Of a stretch of DNA of 8,521 nucleotides, positions 1 through 4,171 are shown piece by piece. The notes under the pieces were generated by a model that saw nothing but the letters and a program-made list of their open reading frames with translations, did not search any database and was not told where the DNA came from. The translations under genes were made by a program, and so were the position numbers. How positions within the stretch are numbered: position 1 is the first letter of the stretch; every line of letters starts with the position of its first letter. Origin of the DNA: Thermoplasmata archaeon (GTDB lineage Archaea > Thermoplasmatota > Thermoplasmata > WALJ01); assembly GCA_026986305.1 (NCBI GenBank), contig JALSOU010000156.1, forward strand, positions 1 through 8,521, given 5' to 3'.

Positions 1-145
1 GAAATAGTGCTTGCAATATAGAGGATTTTCCAGAATTATTTCTTCCTATAAATACATTAAATCTTGTCAGCTCTATAGGTTTTTTCATGGATTTTATACC
101 TTTGAACTCTTTAAGATCAATTTCAGTTATATACATACTTATCAT
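1..145 (-). CDS. RecF/OLD-like P-loop ATPase, N-terminal part (runs off the left edge)
   Basis: The minus strand reads 48 residues from an ATG at 143-145 and continues past the window edge. Early residues (about 5-30) form the beta-rich start typical of RecF, SMC and OLD-type ATPases, with a LKEFKGI segment, followed by VFIGRNNSGKSS at residues 31-42. That is a clear Walker A motif (GxxxxGKS) in the Asn-rich form common in AAA_15/AAA_21 and OLD-family proteins. Such proteins bind and hydrolyse ATP. Many act in DNA repair or phage defence, but the parts that would tell the subfamily (Walker B, signature motif, any TOPRIM domain) lie outside the window. I chose the ATG at 145 because an archaeal TATA-like element is centred about 24 bases upstream, which fits a leaderless transcript. 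An in-frame ATG at 134-136 is the alternative start. The preceding DUF835 gene ends 46 bases upstream, so read-through from that operon is possible. Confidence 0.8.
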   Translation of the reverse strand, partial: MISMYITEIDLKEFKGIKSMKKPIELTRFNVFIGRNNSGKSSILQALF

Positions 146-165
146 TCTACCATACAAAACTCATA

Positions 166-182
166 TTAATTAATTTTTTCCT
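166..182 (-). promoter_or_regulatory. BRE/TATA promoter for the ATPase gene
   Basis: Read on the minus strand, a purine-rich GGAAAAAA (BRE-like) precedes TTAATTAA at 166-173. The TATA centre is about 24 bases from the ATG at 145, so the transcript would start at or next to the start codon. The region is AT-rich, so chance matches are possible. Confidence 0.45.
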
Positions 183-191
183 TCCACCCAT

Positions 192-1409
192 CTAATCCCT
201 CAGCGCAGGGTTCAATCTGGATAAAAGCTCCTTATTGCGGAGCGCGACAGGATGATATGGGTCTATTCTCAGAATCCTGTCATAGCACTCTATCGCCTCT
301 TCTATCCTACCTATTCTTTGGAGCGCAACAGCCTTGTTAAGCCATGTGCCCACATCATAGGGGTCTATCTCAAGAGCTCTGTCATAGCACTCTATCGCCT
401 CTCTCAGCCTCCCGAGAGCTCTGAGAGCAACGCCTTTATTCGACCATATCCCGGCATCTCCCGGGTCTATCTCAAGAGCCCGATCATAGCACTCTATCGC
501 CTCTTCAATCCTCCCAAGTATTCTCAGGGCTATGGCCTTATTGGACCAGGCATCCGCATCTATGGGATACAGCTCAATCGCCCTGTCGTAGCATTTGAGA
601 GCCTCTTCGGTCATGTTCAATCTCTGATATGACACGCCCATGTTTATCCATATCCACGGGTCGTAGGGAGCCTCTTCCAGGGCATTTTTGTATGCCTCTA
701 TCGCTTTTTCGCTCTGCCCAGCCTTCTCATAATCCACACCTTTCTTGAACCATGAACCGGGCCCATGGTCGCCCATCACCGCCTTGGCCCCTCTTCTCTC
801 CTCTGAGATTTCTATCCTTTCAGCCTTACCACCAATGCCGTTTATTCCATCGGGCCCTCTGAACTCATAGCCGCATATGCTGCAAACCGTAACATTTGGA
901 TTCCAGAGCGCTCCGCACCTTGGACACTCCTTTCCTTCGGTCTCTATTGAGACGGAGCGGACATCCATGACCCTGTCAAATACGCTGGAAAGGGCCGACA
1001 GAGTGTCCCTAGGAAATATCTGGGGGTCAAGTGGCATTATGAGGGTTGCCCCCTGCTTTTTTGCGCTCTTTATGAGAAAATTGACGAAAGAGAGGAAATC
1101 TTCCACCTCATTTTCAGCATATATGCTCTCAACGCTGTCCATCAGCACCGAAGCCCCTGGATTCGATTCCATGAACCTGAGTATGCGTTCGCTGAGCTCG
1201 TGTATGTTTTCCGGCGATATCCCTTCATCTTCCTGAGAAAGCCATATAAAATCGCTTTTCCCCACATCGTAGGCCTTAACCAGCTTTTTTGGATAAGTTG
1301 CAGAGATGCACAGACCCCTGAATCCCTTATCCAGCAGCTCTTTAAAAAGTGTGTAGCTTATCTTTATCTCACTTTCAAATATGAGGTGGCTCATCCCCCT
1401 CTTTATCAC
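192..1409 (-). CDS. DUF835 - zinc ribbon - TPR protein (405 aa)
   Basis: Residues 1-150 are a DUF835 domain: a conserved PKKL at 40-43, the family's WLS at 56-58, and a hydrophobic strand ending in Asp at 87-91. A zinc ribbon follows, with CPRC at 162-165 and CSIC at 176-179. Five TPRs of 34 residues span about 217-386 (GxALxxxGRxEEAIxCYDRALEIDP pattern). No signal peptide or membrane segment is seen, so it should be cytoplasmic. TPRs bind proteins, so a scaffold or adaptor role is likely; DUF835 has no known activity. The start is GTG, overlapping the stop of the upstream paralog as GTGA, with a GAGGGGG site five bases before it. The paralog's N-terminus aligns from this GTG, which supports it. 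An ATG at 1392-1394, ten bases after a GAGGTGAT match, is a credible alternative start. The Walker-B-like LDGFEYL of the paralog is MDSVESI here, so this copy has diverged. Confidence 0.88.
   Translation of the reverse strand: MIKRGMSHLIFESEIKISYTLFKELLDKGFRGLCISATYPKKLVKAYDVGKSDFIWLSQEDEGISPENIHELSERILRFMESNPGASVLMDSVESIYAENEVEDFLSFVNFLIKSAKKQGATLIMPLDPQIFPRDTLSALSSVFDRVMDVRSVSIETEGKECPRCGALWNPNVTVCSICGYEFRGPDGINGIGGKAERIEISEERRGAKAVMGDHGPGSWFKKGVDYEKAGQSEKAIEAYKNALEEAPYDPWIWINMGVSYQRLNMTEEALKCYDRAIELYPIDADAWSNKAIALRILGRIEEAIECYDRALEIDPGDAGIWSNKGVALRALGRLREAIECYDRALEIDPYDVGTWLNKAVALQRIGRIEEAIECYDRILRIDPYHPVALRNKELLSRLNPALRD
252..761 (-). repeat. Tandem 102-bp TPR-coding repeats, array A (five units)
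   Basis: Five 34-codon TPR units lie head to tail. The three units in 252-557 are the most alike at DNA level: a block including tagcactctatcgcctct recurs near 284, 386 and 488, at 102-base steps. Parts of these units also closely match the array in the upstream paralog. Confidence 0.85.
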
Positions 1410-3157
1410 CTCAACCCCCTCTGTCTAAGCTGCCTAAGGGCTATCTCCCTGTTCTGCAGCGGCACCCTTCTGTGCGGGTCTATCTCCAGGGCTCTGTCGT
1501 AGCACTTTATCGCTTCCTCAAGCCGACCAACGCTCTGCAGTGCCACCCCTTTATTTGACCATATGCCCGCATCGTTCGGATCTATCTCTAGGGCTCTGTC
1601 ATAGCATTTTATCGCCTCATCCACCCTTCCCATGGACCTGAGTGCAATTCCCTTATTGCTCCAAAGAGTGGCATCTTCAGGATTGAGATCAATGCCCTTC
1701 TCATAGCACCTTATCGCCTCATCCACCCTTCCCATCCTTCTCAGGGCCATGCCTTTGTTGGACCATGCCTCGGGATCATAGGGATTTATCTTCAGGTATT
1801 CATCATAGTATTTTATCGCCTCAGCATGCCTTCCAAGCATCTGAAGCATCACCGCTTTGTTGAAGAGAGCTTTGAGGTTATTCGGCTGTATTCTCAGGGC
1901 CTCATCGAAGTATTTCAGGGCTTCCTGATATCTTCCACTGCGAGCCGCCATCGATGCCTTGCTCATGTAATCCTCAGCCTCTGTAACTATTGGGGCTTCT
2001 ACCACCTCAGGTTGCACCTCAGCCTCAGGCATTATCGGCCCTATATCCACCTCTTCTCCCGGTTTGGCGCTCATCGCATCGTATATGGCAAGGGCCAGAT
2101 AATCCAGATACTTTCTGGTTCCCTTGAATACGCTCACATCTCCTTTGTAATCCTCAAGATCCTTTCTGTATGCCTTTTCTATAGATTCCGCAGTTTCCTG
2201 CATTATGGTCCTTATCTTGTGAATGGAACGGTAAAGAACATCCTCACCCTCACCTGCGAAGACTATGGCCAGAGAGACGAGGTCTGAGTCGTAAACCAGT
2301 ATTATGTATCCTTTTATGTCCATCCTGCTGAATTTTGACCTCTCTCCAGAGGCGAAGGACTCATTTACGAAATTAAGTACGCCTTGAAACATCCCTGCTA
2401 CCAAATCAGGGTCTATGACATCCTTGTCTCTCCATGTCTTTCTCTGCAGGAGTATGCCAGCATTCCTGTGTATTAGGTATATGTCTTCAATTTCAAGGGG
2501 CAGTCCTGCACCGGTTGGCATTGTCGGAGCGCTCTCCATGGCTTTTTCAATGGATAGGGGGGACATGGGAACAGGCCTGGGAGATGAGCTTTGAGATGTA
2601 TATGTCTGTTCAGGTGGTGAAGGTTCAGGAGCGTGGCTTTTTACCTGCGGACCGCCTGCAGACTCAGATTTCTCCATTAGCTCGCTCGCATCCTTCACTA
2701 TGTCAAAGTCCTTGCTCAGGGTTATGAGGTCTTCCTTCGGAATGGCATCCTTGTTCACGCAGATTATGAATGTGCCATCGGTTATGGATGCCGTGTCGTT
2801 TATCCTTTTTATGAACCTTCTGGCTTTGTCAAAGCCGTTTTCAGACAGAAGATACTCAAATCCATCGAGGAATACAACCGCACCCTCGTTGTTCTTGAAG
2901 AAATTGGTTATGGAGCGGGTTATTTCAAAATCAAGCCTCGTAGGTTTGAGGGTTTTGGGATCGCTTCCAGAGTCTGAAAGCCAGAGTATCTCCGCATTTT
3001 CAAGCGGATACATCTTCCTCAATTTTTTAGGGAAGACCGTGGTTATGCAGAGAACAGGGCTTCCGCTCTTGGCAAGCTCTGACACAATCTCATAGGTTAT
3101 CCTCGCCTTTTCCTCGTAAAGCAGATAGTTAAAGCCTTTCTCAAGCATGACCGTCAT
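1406..3157 (-). CDS. DUF835 - roadblock/longin-like - TPR protein (583 aa)
   Basis: Residues 4-155 form a DUF835 domain with PKKL at 44-47, WLS at 59-61 and LDGFEYLLSENGF at 97-109, a strong match to the family pattern as I know it. Residues 165-220 are a Pro/Ser-rich linker. Residues 222-365 resemble the roadblock/longin-like sensory domains of Thermoplasmata proteins (IYLIHRNAGILL, then DPDLVAGMFQGVLNFV, then a beta hairpin and a long helix). That call rests on pattern alone. An acidic linker leads to five 34-residue TPRs at 394-563. No membrane segment is seen. It is probably a cytoplasmic sensor or adaptor binding partners through its TPRs. It is the first gene of an operon with the 405-aa paralog (4-base overlap). 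The ATG at 3155-3157 lies 24 bases from a TATA box, fitting a leaderless mRNA; Met4 (3146-3148) also fits the paralog alignment. Confidence 0.9.
   Translation of the reverse strand: MTVMLEKGFNYLLYEEKARITYEIVSELAKSGSPVLCITTVFPKKLRKMYPLENAEILWLSDSGSDPKTLKPTRLDFEITRSITNFFKNNEGAVVFLDGFEYLLSENGFDKARRFIKRINDTASITDGTFIICVNKDAIPKEDLITLSKDFDIVKDASELMEKSESAGGPQVKSHAPEPSPPEQTYTSQSSSPRPVPMSPLSIEKAMESAPTMPTGAGLPLEIEDIYLIHRNAGILLQRKTWRDKDVIDPDLVAGMFQGVLNFVNESFASGERSKFSRMDIKGYIILVYDSDLVSLAIVFAGEGEDVLYRSIHKIRTIMQETAESIEKAYRKDLEDYKGDVSVFKGTRKYLDYLALAIYDAMSAKPGEEVDIGPIMPEAEVQPEVVEAPIVTEAEDYMSKASMAARSGRYQEALKYFDEALRIQPNNLKALFNKAVMLQMLGRHAEAIKYYDEYLKINPYDPEAWSNKGMALRRMGRVDEAIRCYEKGIDLNPEDATLWSNKGIALRSMGRVDEAIKCYDRALEIDPNDAGIWSNKGVALQSVGRLEEAIKCYDRALEIDPHRRVPLQNREIALRQLRQRGLR
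1469..1978 (-). repeat. Tandem 102-bp TPR-coding repeats, array B (five units)
   Basis: Five TPR units of exactly 34 codons. A 25-base stretch is identical at 1609-1633 and 1711-1735, exactly 102 bases apart. The blocks encoding CYDRALEIDP are nearly the same as those in array A of the downstream paralog. Confidence 0.85.
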
Positions 3158-3177
3158 TCAACTTAAAGCCGCCCTCA

Positions 3178-3192
3178 TAATTATAGCTTTTG
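3178..3192 (-). promoter_or_regulatory. BRE/TATA promoter for the DUF835 operon
   Basis: On the minus strand CAAAAGC is followed by TATAATTA at 3178-3185. The box centre is about 24 bases from the ATG at 3157, so transcription would start at the start codon itself. No Shine-Dalgarno match precedes this ATG, in agreement with a leaderless mRNA. Confidence 0.6.
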
Positions 3193-3214
3193 GTGGAGCG
3201 TCATGGATGACACA

Positions 3215-3230
3215 GCGAAACCTTAAAAAA
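3215..3230 (+). promoter_or_regulatory. BRE/TATA promoter for eL41 and tRNA-Trp
   Basis: GCGAAACC (BRE-like) followed by TTAAAAAA at 3223-3230 predicts a start near 3251. This gives a leader of about 21 bases holding GAGG at 3261-3264, seven bases before the eL41 ATG. No TATA-like element is seen inside the eL41 ORF at the right distance to drive the tRNA alone, so this promoter probably serves both. Confidence 0.55.
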
Positions 3231-3271
3231 GGAGAGGCGATAGCGCAGCCATAATTCAGTGAGGATTTAAG

Positions 3272-3379
3272 ATGAAACGGAGCTCAAGAGTCTGGAAAAA
3301 ACGTGGCAAGATGCGATGGAAATGGCGCAAAAAACGCATGAGAGAGCGTAAGAGAGCTCAGAGGCTCAGGAACAGATAA
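3272..3379 (+). CDS. rpl41e: 50S ribosomal protein eL41 (35 aa)
   Basis: The ORF encodes 35 residues, 20 of them Lys or Arg and only one acidic (Glu25). It reads MKRSSRVWKKRGK then MRWKWRKKRMRERKR. The MRWKWxKKRxRR core is the signature of archaeal and eukaryotic eL41, one of the smallest ribosomal proteins (about 25-37 residues). It is a single basic helix that sits at the subunit interface. The start is supported by GAGG seven bases upstream and a BRE/TATA pair further up. The gene is divergent from the DUF835 operon. Its TAA stop (3377-3379) is directly followed by the first base of tRNA-Trp at 3380, so the two have no spacer. Three of its residues are Trp (8, 16 and 18), but the WKW core is a family trait. 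It is easily missed because of its size. Confidence 0.92.
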   Translation: MKRSSRVWKKRGKMRWKWRKKRMRERKRAQRLRNR

Positions 3380-3546
3380 GGGGGCATAGGCTAACCAGGC
3401 AGACTGGCGGGCTCCAGTTAAATGGATGATTGTCAACGGGTATGCTCCGAGAGCTCCTGGCCAGAGCTCGATGATGAATAACTGGAGCGATGACATTTCC
3501 CGTAAGGGGATACCCGCTGATCTGGGTTCGAATCCCAGTGCCCCCA
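3380..3546 (+). tRNA. trnW: tRNA-Trp (anticodon CCA) with 94-base intron
   Basis: The acceptor stem is GGGGGCA (3380-3386) with TGCCCCC (3539-3545), discriminator A3546, and no encoded CCA end. The anticodon stem is GCGGG (3407-3411) with CCCGC (3513-3517), and the anticodon CCA is at 3414-3416. The T stem is CTGGG/CCCAG with loop TTCGAAT at 3527-3533. The spliced product is 73 bases. The intron (3418-3511) sits after position 37. Its splice sites form a bulge-helix-bulge: a four-pair helix CTCC (3412-3415) with GGGG (3506-3509), and bulges AGT and ATA cut after their second base; the inner stem is weak. The D stem is imperfect (GGCT with GACT: G10-U25 wobble, G11-C24, C12-A23 mismatch, U13-G22 wobble). 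It begins directly after the eL41 stop codon, so RNase P must cut between TAA and G3380 if they share a transcript. Confidence 0.95.
3418..3511 (+). ncRNA. Box C/D 2'-O-methylation guide RNA in the tRNA-Trp intron
   Basis: Archaeal pre-tRNA-Trp introns are known to hold C/D guides for residues 34 and 39; this one fits. A terminal stem AAATG (3420-3424) with CATTT (3494-3498) closes a kink-turn of box C (ATGATTG, 3426-3432) and box D (ATGA, 3490-3493). The inner kink-turn has D' CCGA (3447-3450) and C' ATGATGA (3471-3477), capped by stem GAGCTC (3451-3456) with GAGCTC (3464-3469). The D guide (3479-3488) matches 3411-3420 over ten bases. The fifth base before box D (G3485) pairs with C34, predicting Cm34. 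The D' guide (3432-3443) pairs with 3510-3521 with one A-C mismatch at 3517 and one G-U pair, covering residues 38-45; which base it modifies is unclear. Both duplexes span splice junctions, so guiding must precede splicing. Confidence 0.88.
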
Positions 3547-3550
3547 CTTT

Positions 3551-3574
3551 ATAAAATAAATTTTATTTTTTCTT
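3551..3574 (+). terminator. T-rich terminator after tRNA-Trp
   Basis: Five bases after the tRNA there is a weak inverted repeat ATAAAAT/ATTTTAT (3551-3557 and 3560-3566), running into a T-rich stretch to 3574. Archaeal RNA polymerase commonly stops at such T tracts. It also separates the plus-strand unit from the convergent small-protein cluster. Confidence 0.5.
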
Positions 3575-3615
3575 GTAATAGTTGTAATCATCGGGATTTT
3601 TCATAGCCTAAATTC

Positions 3616-3678
3616 CTATACTAAGCATATCAAGATCATTATAAGAATTCCCATTTCATCTTCTGTTTCTGCAAACAT
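3616..3678 (-). CDS. Possible 20-residue hydrophobic peptide
   Basis: I do not recognise this ORF. It encodes MFAETEDE followed by MGILIMILICLV and a TAG stop: an acidic head and a short, fully hydrophobic tail with one Cys. It follows the stop of the 31-aa ORF by nine bases, and a GTGAT ribosome-site match lies eight bases before the ATG. Spacing and polarity fit the last gene of a small-protein operon that begins with the 83-aa protein. An ORF this short in AT-rich DNA may well be chance, so conservation in relatives is needed before believing it. Confidence 0.25.
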   Translation of the reverse strand: MFAETEDEMGILIMILICLV

Positions 3679-3687
3679 TATCTTTTA

Positions 3688-3783
3688 TCACAATATATCT
3701 ATATATTTTAGAAGCATCCATAAAGCTGTAACAGCCGCCGCAGCTAGAAGAATTTTAGATTCTACTGGAATTTTCTCAGACAT
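3688..3783 (-). CDS. Small single-pass membrane protein (31 aa)
   Basis: The product is not recognised. It reads MSEKIPVESK, then a hydrophobic stretch (ILLAAAAVTALWMLL, residues 11-25), then KYIDIL and a TGA stop. The Ala-rich segment with Lys on both sides looks like one transmembrane helix. A GTGAT match to the 3' end of 16S rRNA lies five bases before the ATG. The gene sits 40 bases downstream of the 83-aa tail-anchored protein on the same strand, so the two are probably co-transcribed and both would be at the membrane. Its composition, start signal and setting are better than expected by chance, but length alone gives little statistical weight. Confidence 0.5.
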   Translation of the reverse strand: MSEKIPVESKILLAAAAVTALWMLLKYIDIL

Positions 3784-3823
3784 TTACCATCACATATGAA
3801 TTTTATTTGATTGTCTTCTGCCA

Positions 3824-4075
3824 TTATAGCATTAGAAAAAGACCATAAAGAATGCCTGACATGCCTATGACTATCATAATAACGCCTATCAAATATCCCA
3901 AATTTACTACTCTTACTCCATCTTTTTCCGAGTCTTTGGAGTGCTTTTCCATATCTTCCATGCACTTCTGAATCGCTGTTTCCAGACATTCTCTGCATTT
4001 TTCGTAGTATTTTGCGGTAGCATCACCTTCATATTTTGTCTTTGTGACCCCATCGTTTCTTTCACCAGTGTCCAT
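3824..4075 (-). CDS. Tail-anchored small membrane protein (83 aa)
   Basis: I cannot name a family. Residues 1-53 are hydrophilic and charged, with a predicted amphipathic helix around 20-47 (KYYEKCRECLETAIQKCMED) that carries Cys27, Cys30 and Cys38. Residues 57-82 are one long hydrophobic segment (LGYLIGVIMIVIGMSGILYG) ending one residue from the C-terminus. That is the layout of a tail-anchored protein with its soluble part in the cytoplasm. There is no signal peptide. The CxxC spacing could bind metal or form disulfides, but two further ligands are not evident. The ATG at 4073-4075 lies about 27 bases from a good BRE/TATA element, without a Shine-Dalgarno match, suggesting a leaderless mRNA. 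The 31-aa membrane ORF follows 40 bases downstream. Confidence 0.7.
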   Translation of the reverse strand: MDTGERNDGVTKTKYEGDATAKYYEKCRECLETAIQKCMEDMEKHSKDSEKDGVRVVNLGYLIGVIMIVIGMSGILYGLFLML

Positions 4076-4095
4076 ATTCTACTTTATATTCTAAA

Positions 4096-4113
4096 TTATT
4101 TTTAAACCTTTCG
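4096..4113 (-). promoter_or_regulatory. BRE/TATA promoter for the small membrane protein cluster
   Basis: On the minus strand CGAAAGG is followed directly by TTTAAAAATAA (4096-4106). The TATA centre is about 27 bases from the ATG at 4075, so the 5' leader would be absent or only a few bases long. It is one of the better BRE/TATA matches in the window. Confidence 0.6.
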
Positions 4114-4136
4114 CTCATCATCCACCTCTTCAACAA

Positions 4137-4161
4137 AGCACAACTCTTCAAGTTCTGTGCT
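4137..4161 (-). terminator. Hairpin after the giant coiled-coil gene, possible terminator
   Basis: AGCACA (4137-4142) pairs with TGTGCT (4156-4161), ten bases past the TAG stop on the minus strand. The sequence that follows (TTTGTTG) is only weakly T-rich, so this may instead be an mRNA 3'-end structure or chance. Confidence 0.25.
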
Positions 4162-4171
4162 CCTTAGAGCT

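Noticed and set aside
252..632. Plus-strand ORF of 126 codons with a repeated YLKSxxIALYRL pattern
   Set aside because: It is the antisense shadow of the TPR array; its periodicity is simply the 102-base repeat of the real gene.
252..1978. CRISPR-like regularly spaced repeats
   Set aside because: The 102-base period lies in coding frame, the units are contiguous without unique spacers, and they encode TPRs.
3284..3547. Minus-strand ORF of 87 codons opposite eL41 and tRNA-Trp, starting MGALGFEPRS
   Set aside because: The GFEPR string is what the reverse strand of a tRNA T arm (GGTTCGAATCCC) encodes. This is the classic false ORF over a tRNA gene.
3762..3998. Minus-strand ORF of 78 codons overlapping the 83-aa protein
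   Set aside because: It is in another frame of the 83-aa gene, runs through the spacer and over the start of the 31-aa ORF, and its sequence has no hydrophobic or domain pattern. The 83-aa frame has the promoter and a clear transmembrane segment.
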